In this document: positions 21,111 through 32,184 of the stretch, piece after piece
How positions within the stretch are numbered: the stretch's first letter is position 1
How the letters are laid out: each line of letters begins with the position of its first letter
Assembly: GCA_036245525.1 (NCBI GenBank)
Contig: BTPG01000006.1
Location: 89,949,504 to 90,013,503 of the forward strand
Direction of reading: 5' to 3'
DNA length: 64,000 nucleotides
From: Semisulcospira habei
Taxonomy: Eukaryota > Mollusca > Gastropoda > Semisulcospiridae
Translations under genes and position numbers: made by a program
Notes under the pieces: model-generated
Databases searched by the model: none
The model's input: only the letters and a program-made list of their open reading frames with translations
Told to the model about the DNA's origin: nothing

Positions 21111-22763
21111 GTTCAGGAGGTCGGTTGTCCACGACTTGGTCCAGCAAAATGGCGCCACCAGGAACAGGATCGTGTTGCACCCTCTGAGCTTGAGTAGGAC
21201 CTTGGGGACGAGCACGGTGGGCGGGTAGGCGTAGGCGACCAGACCGTCCCAAGAGATGGATAGAGCGTCGACTGCCCAGGCCAGAGGGTCTGGAATGGGT
21301 GAGACGAAGAGGGGAAGCTGTCGATTCCACCTCGTGGCGAAGAGGTCGATCATGGGAGCCTCCCAGGTTGCGGCGATCAGTCGAAAGATGTCGGGTCGCA
21401 GCGCCCACTCTGTATGGAGCAGCTGACCGCGTCGGGAGAGGGAGTCGGCCAGCACATTCAGATGACCCGGAATGTGACGTGCGCGAAGAGAGATGTCCCG
21501 ATCCTCGCACCAGCGGAGCACCTGGTAGAGTAGTATGCATAGTGATGGAGAGCGGGTCCCGCCTTGCTTCTGGATGTACGAGACGACCGTGGAGTTGTCC
21601 GAGAGAACCAACAGTTCCTGATGTCGGATGCGGGGCTCCCAGGCCAGGAGGGCTTGCCATACTGCCTTCAGTTCTAACCAGTTGATGTGTCTGGACAGCG
21701 ATTCCAGGGGCCACAGGCCGGAGGCAGTCTCGAACGACGGAAGGAGGTGAGCTCCCCAACCGGCGAGGCTTGCGTCGACGCAGAGAGAGAGAGTGGGCGG
21801 CAGTGAGGACAGCGGCACTCCCGTCGCGAGCCAGGAAGGATCCGCCCAGAGCAGCAGGTGGGGACGGAGCATGGCAGGGACTGGAATCGGGGCCTTGAGG
21901 TCGGCCGACGACGGTCGCCAGTGAAAGAGGAGATGCAGTTGCAGAGGGCGGGAGTAGAGACGTCCTAGCGGTAGCAGGTCCGCAGCAGCGCTGATCAGAC
22001 CTAAAAGCTGAAGCCACTGTCTGGCTGGAAGCGTCGTCAACTGGGACACCTGCCGAGATAGAGTCGCCAACTTCTGGATGCGCTTCTCCGGCAGTCTGAC
22101 GGTATTGTGGTCGGTGAGGAACTCCATACCGAGGTGAATAAAATGGCATGCGGAAATGAGGTCGGACTTGCCAAGGTTGACCAGGAAGCCCAGGTTCTCG
22201 AGAAGTTGAAGCAGAGCATCTCAGTCTTCCGTCAGGGAGCGCTCGTCCTGGTTCCTCAAAAGCAGGTCGTCCAGGTAGTTCGACGTAGGGCTCATAGAAC
22301 TTTGACGGGCTCTGGCTACCACTGCGTCCATGAGGCGAGTGAAGACCCAGAGGCTGAGGTTGAGGCCGAAGGGGAGCGCGCGGAACTGATAGATGACACC
22401 CTCGAAGGCGAAGCGTAGGTAACGTCTGGAAGCAGGATGCATGGGCACGTGCAGGTAAGCATCTGAGAGGTCCAGGCTGACCGCAAAGTCCATCGGCTGT
22501 ACCGCTGAGTGAAGGGCCCGGGCAGTCTCCATGCGGAAGGCCGGAGCGACGATGAACTTGTTCAGCGCCGAGAGGTCTATGACGGGGCGCCACTTGCCGC
22601 CCGGCTTGGGCACCACAAAGAGCCGACTGTAGAAGGCTGGGGAGTCGTGCCGGACCACCACCTCCGTGGCGGACTTCTGAAGCAGGGAGGAAACTTCGCC
22701 GCGGAGAGCTTCGGCTCTGAGCTGGTCCGAAGGTACTGTAGTCCACACCGGGCTCCGGCGCAA
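20844..22763 (-). pseudogene. DIRS-D RT/RNase H/methyltransferase-like ORF, one stop
   Basis: RT boxes: FYSRLFVVPKPGGKWRPVID, AVSLDLSDAYLHVPMHPASR, FRALPFGLNLSLWVF, NYLDDLLLRN. A TGA at 22219-22221 follows the YLDD box, then the frame reopens (LGFLVNLGKSDL, FIHLGMEFLTD). RNase H acidic residues appear in LCVDASLAGWGAHL, WLELKAVWQALL, LVLSDNSTVVSYI and LNVLADSLSRRG. The post-RNase H block IDLFATRWNRQLPLFVSPIP corresponds to the Dam-like methyltransferase region reported in DIRS elements. The single nonsense codon is the only clear lesion. Confidence 0.82.
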
Positions 22764-22786
22764 GGGAGGTGGGGACCGGAAGGAGA

Positions 22787-25320
22787 TCAGTAGTCCCTGA
22801 GTAATGGTAGAGAGAATCCACAGGTCGTCCGGAAACAGCGAGAGCCAGGCTTCGCTGTGAAGCGCCAGCCTCCCGCCGACCGGAGCTCCGGACGAGGTCG
22901 GCGGGGGCCGGAGGGGGAGAAAGTCAGTGCGCCCGGCCCCGCCCGGGGCGCCGGGCTGGTCTGGGCCAGGTGCGGGCGGGGGGGGGGGGGGGGGGCTGGG
23001 GGAGGCTCGGTACTGGGGAAAGGGCGGGCGCGAGGAAAGGCTGCAGCTCTGGGGGGTAGGCGACCACCTCTGGTGAATGGGCGGGCGGTGGGTCTAGCAG
23101 TCCGCAGGGGGCGACCCGGGGCCTTGCGGGTTGGTCGAAAGGAAGCTGGAGCTGGGCGGTGGGGCCAGGCATCCTTATTAGCTTCCTTCACAGCGAGCCA
23201 GGCGGGGCCAAAAAGTAAGTCACCGCCGAGAGGCGCCTGCCGAAGCTGAGTCTTCACATCCAGCGGAATGGGACAGGAACGGAGAATCGCATCTTGACGC
23301 AGTAAGTCGCAGTTAGAGGCGGCTGCCATGGAGTTGACAGCGACATGATATACAGCGCGGTTCCCCGAAACTGCTAGGGCGAGCAGGTCTCCCAGCAGAG
23401 GCGAAATTGACGGATGCCAGGCGTCCTCTACACGTCGGATGATGGCTTGCATGACCAAATCTAGGAATCCCGCTGCTGCCAGGGTGTTCCTAATGAGTGT
23501 CGCAGTCTGTTCTACCCCGGGGAGGAGAGACTGACGTAAGGAAGTCCCAGAGAACGCCACTGCCACGGGGTCCGCCGTCGGTAGAGGGCAGGAAAAGTGC
23601 TGTGTATGGCCCGCATACCATGACTGCCGGAAGGCGATGTCTATACCTGTCGGCCACTTGGAGTCTGAGAAGAATCCTGCACCACATGCCCCTTGCGCGA
23701 GATGAGCAGAAAACGCATCATGTAACTCCCGGAAACCCAGCGGCTGGGGGAGAGACTTGAATCGCTTGGCCTGTCGTTCTGCGTCCACAAAGGCGGAAGC
23801 TTTCCTTTTAAGGACTGGAGAGGGAGGGCAGTCTTCTGCAGGGAGGCAAGCCGCGATAAGCCGTGCCGCTTCATCAAGGGCCCGCAGTGTCTCTAACCTA
23901 TGTCCAATGGCAGCCGGCGGGAATTCCTCGTCACCACCCGAGGGATTGGACGGGGCGGGGCTGGCCACCTGTAGCAGTGCCGACATCGATTCCTCGGGGT
24001 TCAGGCTAAGGGTGTCCTCTTCTGCCGGGACTGAGTGGGGAATCGGGTCCACTCCCAGACGAGGAGGAAGACTCTCGTCGCCGGGGCGGGTAATGGTCGT
24101 AGCCGGTGGAGGTGATCTTCTCACTGGTGAGTGGCGCCGCCAGTGTCTGCTAGATGAATGGTCCCGTGAATCACTCGACGCTGAGCGGGAAGCCCGAAGT
24201 CCTGACCTACGAAGGTGTCGAGGGCGACGAGCGGCACTACGCCGAGAGGAGCGTGAACGGGAGCGGGGGCGGCGACGCGGGGACCGGGAACGTCTGAAGT
24301 GGCGCGAAGCTGAACGCAAAGCAGAGTCGTGCCTGTACTGTGTCCGCGGATGTCGGCTGGACTCCGACCGGTAGGATTCGACCCTCGGGCGAGTTGACCT
24401 GTCGCTAGAGCGTGAACGATGTCTAACAGCTGAGGTTCGCTCGGACTGAAGACGGGGAGTAACTCGCACCGCAGCAGAGCGGAGGCGACTGCTTCGTACC
24501 CGAGAGCGGGAGCGCGTCCGGCGAGAAGACTTGTCGGAACTTGACGCCCGGACAGAAGGAGCTGGGCGGGGCGCTGGCATTCCGCGCTGGTCCCTAGCGG
24601 AGAACGAGGTAGCGGAAGCAGCAGGACGAATCTGTGGCGAGAGCTTGTCAGCTACCTGGAGATCCGTATTAGTCAGGCCCGCAACCAGAGCGGGTGTAGG
24701 AGCCTGTATCGGTTCCTTATCAGGTGCCTGCAAAGCCGTTGCTACCGGGTAGAGACCACTCGACTGGACTGTGGTGGCTACCGGAGTCTTGTTTAGAGGC
24801 CTAGCCCAAGGCGCTCTAGGATCCTTGACCGTACAGAGACCACTCGACTGGACTGTGGTGGCTGCCGGTACTAGAGCACGTGCACGCGGCCGAAGCCGCT
24901 GGTTCGTCTGCTCAGACACTCGGTCAGGGCCACTCGACTGGACTGTGGCGCGTACCGGTGTGGGATCGTTCTTCCGTGCTTGTGTAGGTTTCTTGCAGCC
25001 GTAGAAACTCCACAGCTGGGTCCACTGTTCCTCCAGCCATGGGGCGCAGACCGAGCACTGACGCGTGGAGGCACAACCGGAACAGGGCAGGCAAACAACA
25101 TGTTCGTCACTCGGCCACTGGAATTGCCCACATCGAGTGCATGTGCGGACTTGCCAACTGCAAAACATAATGTACAATTAAATGCGAGCGAGCGTGCCCC
25201 CGTGGGCCCGCACCGAATCCGCGTGAACGAACGAAGTGTACCGTGTAAGCCTACGCCTGGCGCTCCACCCCTACCCTTGAGCACCTGACGTAGGCAAAGG
25301 CAGAGATATTACCTTGCCAT
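22787..25320 (-). CDS. DIRS-D gag-like ORF (two exons)
   Basis: Exon 1 (25313-25320) supplies ATG GCA AG and exon 2 runs from 25157 to 22787, giving 793 codons. The N-terminus holds an eight-ligand motif C-x2-C-x9-H-x2-C-x2-C-x2-C-x5-C-x2-C (RTCTRCGQFQWPSDEHVVC). An SR-rich middle (PRRRPRSRSRSSRRSAARR) and a globular domain follow (FRELHDAFSAHLAQG, IDIAFRQSWYAGHTQ, SNCDLLRQDAILRSC). A 17-G run at about 22979-22995 sits near the end and may shift the frame, so the last ~70 residues are doubtful. The likely role is nucleocapsid-like RNA binding (inference). Confidence 0.72.
25158..25312 (-). other. Candidate gag leader intron, DIRS-D
   Basis: Donor GTAATA follows ATGGCAAG (25320-25313). The acceptor is TTTTGCAG, with AG at 25159-25158. 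Joining gives M-A-S-W-Q-V-R-T-C in frame with the Cys/His motif. The intron is 155 bp. Confidence 0.6.
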
Positions 25321-25749
25321 CCGAAGAAGTGAGGCACCAACCCGGTTGAAGACCCACCAGAATGGCTAGAACGCAGACACGGCCCGGCGTCGGACGGCGA
25401 CCACGTGAAGCTGATGCCGGGAGAAGCCACTGGCGTCAGGCAAAGCGCCGAAACGAAGTCTCCACAACAGCAGGCACTCAGAGCAGGCTGAAGAGCGAAG
25501 TAGAAGCTCGGCACACACGATGTAACACGCACTAGGGCCCGAGCGGAACAAGGGCGTGAGCACAGTTCAACATGGCGTCGCCGCGCCCGGTAGAAACAAG
25601 ATGGCGACGACGGGGATGAAATCCACAAGTAACGTTCACTAGGAACAAGCGTTCCTAAGTCCGTAGACCGACGGAAACCTCAAGCCAGGTTTCCCACCTT
25701 GTACAAACATGCATTTTTCTCTAAAAGGTATTTTTTCGAAAAATACTTA

Positions 25750-25931
25750 CCGATGACATGACTGATAGGGAAGTGTCTACTTACTCTCAATTTTAGCCTA
25801 GGAACCCGTTGTGCCCCTGCACCAACCGGGAGGCACTCGGGGAACCCACAGAGGGGCCGAGAGTGATCTCCCGTGACTGCCCATCCGGTTCCGAGTCATG
25901 TGATGCTTACTCAGTTTAGGCTACTTAGCTT
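25750..25931 (+). repeat. DIRS-E left inverted terminal repeat
   Basis: It starts ACCGATGACATGACTGATAG and reaches GGCTACTTAGCT. It is the inverse complement of 31722-31903, including GAGGCACTCGGGGAACCCAC. Confidence 0.9.
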
Positions 25932-25968
25932 CCCAGCGGCAAGCGGGGCAGGAGGGAGGGTCCTCCGA

Positions 25969-26055
25969 GTCATGTCATCGGTAAGTATTTTTCGAAAAAA
26001 TACCTTTTAGAGAAAAATGCATTTATTTCCTCAAAAACATTACCGATGACATGAC
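25969..26055. repeat. DIRS-E internal complementary region
   Basis: It begins GTCATGTCATCGGTAAG and ends CCGATGACATGAC. It matches the junction of this copy's own outer ends (AATACCTTTTAGAG and TTATTTCCTCAAAAACA). Confidence 0.88.
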
Positions 26056-26171
26056 TGATAGGGAGAATTACGAGCAGGAGGAGGGTGCCGCTGTCCGCAA
26101 AATAACCCAGGGGGCCTGCAGAGCCATCCTCCCAGTCGCAAACTCCCGACAATTTTAGCTAAGTAGCGTAC

Positions 26172-27395
26172 CTACGGCGCCTGTGGCGCCGGGAGGGAGT
26201 GTTGCGCTGCCGTGATGTCCCCCAACAGAGCGAGGTTGTCTCGCTGGCCTGCCAGATCCCGGAGGTAGAAGCGGGCGAAGGTAGATTCCGCTCGCCAGCC
26301 TACTGCCGCCACAATGTCTTTAACAGCACAGTTCCGGTCAAAGGCAAGACTCGTGGCCATGGCACGTACCTCGTGCGCGCGTATCTTAAGCCTCTTTGCT
26401 CCCTGTGGGGAGAGGTCCTGGTAGGCGGACCGAATGACCCAGCGTAGCCAGGAAGAGATCGTCTGGGCCGAAATGTCATGTCTGCCGGGCCTAAGAGACA
26501 GGAAGAGGCGTGAGCGTCCTCGACGGACGGCTTTGGTTCTGCGTAGATAGACGCGTAAGGCGCGCACAGGGTCTTGTTGCCTGGTCTCTCGAGGGAAGTC
26601 CATTCCCCGCAGCGGTCGCAGTGTGATCATTTGTGGCGCCGTCAGTGGAGACCTGGTCTTGGCAAGGAAGGAGGGATCTGGGAGAAGGTGCACGGAGCCA
26701 TCCGCACGAAATTGCAGGCAGGTAGGGCGCGCCGAGAGCGCGTGCAGCTCGCTGACTCGGGCCGCTATGGCAAGGGCCAAAAGGAAGCAGGTCTTACGAG
26801 TCACGTCCTGAAGGCGGGCCAAGGGCAGTGGTTCGAATTTGGATGAGTTCAGCCACGTCAGGACCCAGGGAAGGTCCCAGCGCGGGACGAGAGAGCGGAG
26901 TACCGGACGTCGCAAGCCGAAGTGCGACATAAGGTCGGCGATGTCCTTACAGGCGCCGGGGTCCGGACGTCCAAGGTGTCGATAAGTGTCGGCAATCATG
27001 GAAAGGTATCCTCTGATGGTGATAGGGGCGAGACCCTGGTCTCCAAAGAGCCAGAGGAAGAAGTCCGCGAGCTGGGGGTGAGTCAAACCAGTGGGGTCGA
27101 GACGGAGGTCCTCACACCAGGCGCACAGCACTCGCCACTTTCCCTCGTAGACGCGTCGCGTTGAGGGTCTGCGGGCCGAAGAGATCGCCTCCACTGCTGC
27201 ACTCGAGAAGCCTCTAGCGGTGAGGGCACGCCGCACAACCTCCAGGCGTGAAGGAGGAGACGCTCCGGGCACGGGTGGAAAAGGGCCTGTCGAGGCTGTT
27301 GAGGTCTGTGGTCCAAGAGCGGTTCCAGGAAAACGGGGCGACCAGGAGAACAACGGCGTTGGATCCCCGGAGTTTGAGGAGGACTTTGGGGACAA
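26172..27395 (-). CDS. DIRS-E tyrosine recombinase
   Basis: An intact frame of 407 residues. The N-terminal core-binding part is at about 75-160 (STRRVYEGKWRVLCAWCED, ITIRGYLSMIADTYRHLG). The catalytic residues are Arg213 (AARVSELHAL), His341 and Arg344 (RAHEVRAM) and Tyr377 (STFARFYLRD), with Trp367 before the Tyr. All expected RHRY residues are present. It overlaps the end of the RT ORF by about 180 bp in another frame, typical of DIRS organisation. The exact start is uncertain, so the first ~45 residues may not be translated. Confidence 0.9.
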   Translation of the reverse strand: MSPKSSSNSGDPTPLFSWSPRFPGTALGPQTSTASTGPFPPVPGASPPSRLEVVRRALTARGFSSAAVEAISSARRPSTRRVYEGKWRVLCAWCEDLRLDPTGLTHPQLADFFLWLFGDQGLAPITIRGYLSMIADTYRHLGRPDPGACKDIADLMSHFGLRRPVLRSLVPRWDLPWVLTWLNSSKFEPLPLARLQDVTRKTCFLLALAIAARVSELHALSARPTCLQFRADGSVHLLPDPSFLAKTRSPLTAPQMITLRPLRGMDFPRETRQQDPVRALRVYLRRTKAVRRGRSRLFLSLRPGRHDISAQTISSWLRWVIRSAYQDLSPQGAKRLKIRAHEVRAMATSLAFDRNCAVKDIVAAVGWRAESTFARFYLRDLAGQRDNLALLGDITAAQHSLPAPQAP

Positions 27396-29376
27396 GGACC
27401 GTCGGGGGAAAGGCGTAGGCGATCAAACCGTCCCAGGGGATGGAGAGAGCGTCGACAGCCCAGGCCAGGGGATCCGGGACCGGGGAGACAAAGAGGGGAA
27501 GCTGATGGTTCCACCTCGTGGCAAACAGATCGATCTGAGGAGTCTCCCAGTGGGCGCAGATCCTCTGGAAAATGTCCTGGCGAAGAGTCCATTCCGTGTG
27601 TAACATCTGACCACGACGCGAGAGCGAGTCGGCGAGGACGTTCAGGTGGCCCGGAATGTGTCTCGCTCGAAGGAAGATGCCGCGGGTCTGGCACCAAAGC
27701 ATCAGCCGGTAGGTGAGCATGCACAAGTCGGGAGAGTGTGTGCCGCCTTGCTTCTGAAGGTACGCCACCACCGTCGCGTTGTCGGAAAGGACCAAGAGCT
27801 CCTGGTGCAGCAGACTCGATTCCCAAGTGAGGAGGGCTTGCCAAACAGCCTGAAGCTCCAACCAGTTGATGTGACGGGCAGACATCTCTGGCGGCCAGGC
27901 TCCCGACGTCGTTCGGAAGTCCGGAAACAGGTGGGCACCCCACCCTGAGAGGCTCGCGTCGACACACAGGGATAGGCGAGGAGGGGGAGACGCGAGGGGA
28001 ACTCCCGAAGCCAGCCACGCCGGATCCATCCAGCGCAGCAGATGGGGACGAAGAAGCGCAGTGACCGGTACCAAGGCTGCCAAGTCGGCGGAGGACGGGC
28101 GCCAGTGAAGGAGGAGGTGCAGCTGTATAGGCCGATAGTAGAGACGCCCCAGGGGCAGGAGATCTGCAGCGGCGTTCATCGTTCCTAGAAGCTGTAGCCA
28201 AGTCCTGGCAGGTGCTGCGTCTAGCCGGCAAAGATCGGCGGTCAAGGAGGCTAACCTCTGAATCCGCTGTTCCGAAAGACGAACCAAGTTCAGATCGGTA
28301 GCGAAGTCCATGCCTAGGTGGACGAATCGGCGACTGGGCAAGAGATCCGATTTCCCTCTGTTGAGGAGAAAACCGAGTCGCGCTAACAGCCGGATCAAGG
28401 CGTCTCTGTCCGCTGAAAGAACGGTCGCCGATTGGTTGCGTAGGAGGAGGTCGTCGAGGTAATTGGAAGTAGGGCTGGACGATGACTGACGAGCCTTGGC
28501 CACTACCGCGTCCATCAGGCGAGAGAATACCCAAGGGCTGAGGTTGAGACCAAACGGAAGGGCCCGGAACTGGTAGACTGCTTCGTCGAAGGCGAAGCGC
28601 AGGTACTTCCTGGAGGCAGGGTGAATGGGAACATGTAGATACGCATCTGACAGATCCAAGCTCACGGCGAAGTCCCTTGGCTGCACCGAGGCCCTGAGGG
28701 ACCGAGCGGTTTCCATGCGGAAGTGAGGAGCCGAAATGAAGGAGTTCAGCTTGGAAAGATCGATGATCGGGCGCCACCTGCCGCCCGGCTTGGGCACCAG
28801 GAAGAGGCGACTGTAGAAGGCCGGGGAGCCGTGACGCACAACGACCTCTGTGGCACACTTCTGCAGAAGAGCGGAGACCTCGGAACGCAGAGCGCTGGAC
28901 TTTAACGGGTCGGAGGGCATGGCGGTCCACAGGGGGGCCCGTCGCAGCGGAGGAGGAGAGCGAAACGAAATCCGAAGGCCGTCGGAGACGGTGGTCCTGA
29001 TCCAGGGGTCGTCTGGGAACAGCGAAAACCACTCTTCGCTGAACCGGGCAAGCCTCCCGCCGACTGGAGGACCCAAGACGGTCGGCGGGGGCGGAGCTAG
29101 GGAGTCAGTGAGCCCGCCCGCGCCCAGGGCGACGGGCAGGTCGGGACCGGGCGGGGGCAAAGGAGCTAACCTGACCGGGTCGACCAAAGGCAGGGCGGCG
29201 GCGGGGGTTACGAGAAGGGAGGGGGTCTGAGGACGCAGGAAGTCCGGAGCCCCGCAGGGCGCGACCCGCGGCCTTGCGGGAGGAGCGAAAGCGAGAAGGC
29301 GCAGATTTGGAAGGCCACCGATCCGAGTTCGCGATCTTAACCGAAGACCAGGTATCGCCAAACAGAAGTGATCCAC
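27214..29376 (-). CDS. DIRS-E RT/RNase H/methyltransferase-like protein
   Basis: An intact frame of 720 residues. RT spans about 170-350 with PKPGGRWRPIIDLSKLN, the catalytic Asp in VSLDLSDAYLHV, FRALPFGLNLSPWVF and YLDD at 306-309. RNase H spans about 468-590 with Asp473, Glu507, Asp532 and Asp583. A conserved tail (IDLFATRWNHQLPLFVSPVP from about 615, then AYAFPPTVLVPKVLLKL) corresponds to the Dam-like methyltransferase region of DIRS elements. The start is not fixed, because the first ~100 residues are proline-rich and overlap the gag end. Confidence 0.88.
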   Translation of the reverse strand: MDHFCLAIPGLRLRSRTRIGGLPNLRLLAFAPPARPRVAPCGAPDFLRPQTPSLLVTPAAALPLVDPVRLAPLPPPGPDLPVALGAGGLTDSLAPPPPTVLGPPVGGRLARFSEEWFSLFPDDPWIRTTVSDGLRISFRSPPPLRRAPLWTAMPSDPLKSSALRSEVSALLQKCATEVVVRHGSPAFYSRLFLVPKPGGRWRPIIDLSKLNSFISAPHFRMETARSLRASVQPRDFAVSLDLSDAYLHVPIHPASRKYLRFAFDEAVYQFRALPFGLNLSPWVFSRLMDAVVAKARQSSSSPTSNYLDDLLLRNQSATVLSADRDALIRLLARLGFLLNRGKSDLLPSRRFVHLGMDFATDLNLVRLSEQRIQRLASLTADLCRLDAAPARTWLQLLGTMNAAADLLPLGRLYYRPIQLHLLLHWRPSSADLAALVPVTALLRPHLLRWMDPAWLASGVPLASPPPRLSLCVDASLSGWGAHLFPDFRTTSGAWPPEMSARHINWLELQAVWQALLTWESSLLHQELLVLSDNATVVAYLQKQGGTHSPDLCMLTYRLMLWCQTRGIFLRARHIPGHLNVLADSLSRRGQMLHTEWTLRQDIFQRICAHWETPQIDLFATRWNHQLPLFVSPVPDPLAWAVDALSIPWDGLIAYAFPPTVLVPKVLLKLRGSNAVVLLVAPFSWNRSWTTDLNSLDRPFSTRARSVSSFTPGGCAACPHR

Positions 29377-31519
29377 CTAGGGGGGCACGACGCAACTGGT
29401 TCTGCAGGTCCGAAGGCAAACCCCGGCAAGCCCGCAGGACAGCATCTCGACGCATGAGGTCACAATTGGAGGAAGCCGCCATGGCGTTGACAGATGAGTG
29501 ATACGCCGCACGATTAGCTACCTCCGCGAGGGCGAGAAGATCTCCTAACAGGGGAGTGATGGAAGGATGCCAAGCTTCCTCTATCCACTGTACCGCCGCT
29601 CAGGTGACAAGCTCGAGGAAGCCCGAACAAGCAAGGGTGTTACGAACCAGGGCCGCTGTAGCATCCAAACCTCGAGGAATGGCGCGTTTCAGAAGCGAAG
29701 AGCCGCCAGCCTGAAGAACAGCCGCCGGATCCACTGGAGGAAGAGCGCAGACAAAGGACTGGGAATGTCCAGAGTACCACTCCTGCCGGAAGGCGATGTC
29801 GAGGCCGGGGGGCCATCTGCGGTCGCCGAAAAACTGATGTTCCCTAGGGGCAGCGAGGAGGTGCGCGGAGAAGGCGTCCCGCATGTCGCTGAAACCAGGA
29901 GGCTGAGGAAGAGACTTAAACTTCTTCGTCTGCCGACCAGCATCGACGAAGGCCGATACCTTGCGCTTGAGGGGGGGAGACGGAGGGCAAGCGTCGACTG
30001 GAAGGGAGGCGGAAACGATGCGGGCGGCCTCATCCAAGGCGAGCAACGTAGCCGCGCGAGAAGAAGAAGGCAGCGGAGAAGAGTCCGAGATGTCCGAAAG
30101 GGACGAGCGGGAGGCGGGGGAACGGCTACCTGGGCCTAGGAGGGCAGAAGCAGAATCCTCAGCCAGCAAACTCAAGGCGTCCTCGTCCCGGGGAGGAGGG
30201 GGAGCGGCAAGCGGACTGCCGCGGCGAGAACGGAGAGGTCCCCGAGAGGCGTCCAGCCGGGAGGAGAAGGGAGAGCGACTACGAGGACGGGAATGAGGGG
30301 GACCCTCCCGGCGAGGGCTCCGCGCGGAGCGACGCCTAGGGGAACAAGACGGCCGACGCGAAGAGCGATGGGGCGAAGACCGCCGGTAGCGCGAAGAAGA
30401 CCGCGGCAAAGCCGCAACCAGGCGAGGGGGGCTGGAGGGCGTCCGACGAGAATGATGATGCCGACAACGAGAGTCCCACGGCGAGCGAGATCGCGGCGAA
30501 TAGGGAGAAGCCCTAGAGTCGTGAGTCCTTGGTCGCGTAGCACTTCGTCTCTGAGAGCCGGGCGCTAAAAGGCGGGCTCCCTGCCGGTAACTTGACTCCT
30601 CGTAGGAGTGCGCGGGCGTGAGAGACGAGCGAGAACTGACCGCAGACAAGGGGCGGCGAGGGTCGCGTCCCCTTGGGCCGAGCTCAGGGAGGACGGCACT
30701 TGGGGTCTGCAAGGTAGGGTCAGTTGTTCCGAACAGTGCTGGGTGTACGCGTTCTAAGCGGCGTCGTATCCATGGGGTCCGAACGGACAAGCTTGGTCCC
30801 TGCTCCTGACACACTGGGGGACGCTCGGACGGGAGGGTTACTCACAGGTAACGGCCGGTCCCGCCTGTAAAATCTCCAAAGCTGCGACCACTTCAGTTCT
30901 GGCCACGTGGAGCAGAGGTCACAAGAGCGGCCCGAGGCACAGCCAGAGCAAGGGAGGCATACAGCGTGGTTGTCCGTTGGCCACTGGAAGTCGCCGCAGA
31001 GGGTGCAGGTTCGCACTTGGCAACTGCAACACACAAACAAACAAGCGTACAAGCGAGAGCACGTGGCGGCGCCCAACAAGGGGAAAGGGGAAACTAAGGT
31101 GACAAAGTCAACATACCCAAAGTGAACACACAATTCACCCCCCCCCCCCCCCCCCCCCCCCAAGGTGCGAGCGCCGAGGCACGAGGCCGGCAAGCTAAGA
31201 GTCCGGAGCGCAGCAACGCTCCGCCAGCCCCCGGCTACCCAACGTAACCGCAACAAAAGACGGAAAGCCGTCTTGCACAACACATGTTTCATTGGTCAAT
31301 CTCAGCATGAAAAACAAAGATAGTTTATGCGCCCGCGCTAGGTATTAAGCGACACGGCGTAGGCCGCAAGGGCCAAGCTGAGAAACAAAGCACGGCGCCA
31401 GGTTAAACAAACAAAGGCTGAGAAGAGCTCACGACCGGCGACCCGCTTGGAGGCCGGCCGAAGGCCAATCAACTACCTTACCTCTCCGCAGCAACAGGGG
31501 CGGGGGACGACACCTCCAT
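29105..31519 (-). pseudogene. DIRS-E gag-like ORF with two lesions
   Basis: Exon 1 may start at ATG 31519 (MEVSSPAPVAAE) and joins exon 2 at 31023 in frame (S-C-Q-V-R-T-C-T-L-C). The eight-ligand Cys/His motif has the same spacing as in DIRS-D. A frameshift near 30830, a TGA near 29598 and SR-rich segments follow. The globular domain is preserved on both sides of the stop (FSDMRDAFSAHLLAAPREHQ; MAASSNCDLMRRDAVLRAC). Gag therefore looks inactive although pol and recombinase are open. Confidence 0.75.
31024..31481 (-). other. Candidate gag leader intron, DIRS-E
   Basis: The donor is GTAAGG after GCGGAGAG and the acceptor is GTGTTGCAG at 31024-31025. A C24-type run (about 31139-31161) lies inside the intron. 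Splicing keeps the frame from ATG 31519 into the Cys/His motif. Confidence 0.6.
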
Positions 31520-31721
31520 ACCACAACAGCGCCGAAGGCGGGAAAGGAGGCCAACCGAAGAGGCGAGAAGGCAGCAGAGGCAGAAGAAGAAGCAGCTGAA
31601 GGTAGCAGCACACGGCAAGAGTCCGCAAGCGAAGCAAGTCCCAACACAGGACAAAGACGGGTTCCAAACCGGTCGAAAGTAAGCGAGGCCGGAGGCTAGC
31701 AAAACACGTCTGCACTAGACG

Positions 31722-31903
31722 AGCTAAGTAGACTAAACTGAGTAAGCATCACATGACTCGGAACCGGATGGGCAGTCACAGGAGATCACTCTCGGCCCCT
31801 CTGTGGGTTCCCCGAGTGCCTCCCGGTTGGTGCAGGGGCACAACGGGTTCCTAGGCTAAAATTGAGAGTAAGTAGACACTTCCCTATCAGTCATGTCATC
31901 GGT
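31722..31903 (-). repeat. DIRS-E right inverted terminal repeat
   Basis: It ends CCCTATCAGTCATGTCATCG. Arm identity with the left copy is nearly complete, which implies recent transposition. Confidence 0.9.
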
Positions 31904-32009
31904 AATGTTTTTGAGGAAATAAAGCTTCCTTCTTTTTAGACTTTCCTATCGAAGATAGAGTCCTATCGAACAGAGCGAGTCCCGTACACAACCTTCTGAG
32001 ACTAGCAAA

Positions 32010-32184
32010 GACTGGCGTATGAGCGGTGTGGTGCATGTGTGGTTGAACCAGAAGGGAGGCTACCCGGGTTTCCGCCTAGGCTATGGCGCCCCTCACCTGC
32101 CATCATGACCATACTCGTACACAACAATTTTGGGCTAAAATTAGACTAGCTAAGAAACCATTTCCTTTAAGTAATACCATCGGT
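32010..32184 (-). repeat. DIRS-D right inverted terminal repeat
   Basis: It ends CTTTAAGTAATACCATCGGT, pairing with the start of the left repeat. The outer end TAATGTGTTTTGAGAAAAC follows to about 32206. Confidence 0.88.

Larger units (their letters stand above)
25712..31922 (-). mobile_element. DIRS-E: near-intact DIRS element nested in DIRS-D
   Basis: Inverted terminal repeats of 182 bp lie at 25750-25931 and 31722-31903 and differ by about one base. The internal complementary region is 25969-26055. Its private variant of the terminal motif, GTCATGTCATCGG, appears in all four positions. It carries gag (two lesions), an intact RT/RNase H/MT-like ORF and an intact recombinase. It was inserted into the 5' leader of DIRS-D, so it is younger. 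Confidence 0.9.

Noticed and set aside
19942..22821. A 959-codon open frame on the minus strand as one protein
   Set aside because: Only its last ~390 codons are recombinase. The upstream part is a shadow frame of the RT/RNase H ORF, with no domain of its own.
27083..29032. A 649-codon minus-strand ORF overlapping the DIRS-E RT
   Set aside because: Its translation is the Ser/Arg-rich shadow of the RT/RNase H frame. The real RT motifs are in the 27214-29376 frame.
31139..31161. Long C-run as a regulatory element
   Set aside because: Similar C/G runs occur in several DIRS copies and in the TIR element, and are typical of slippage or sequencing artefacts. There is no support for function.
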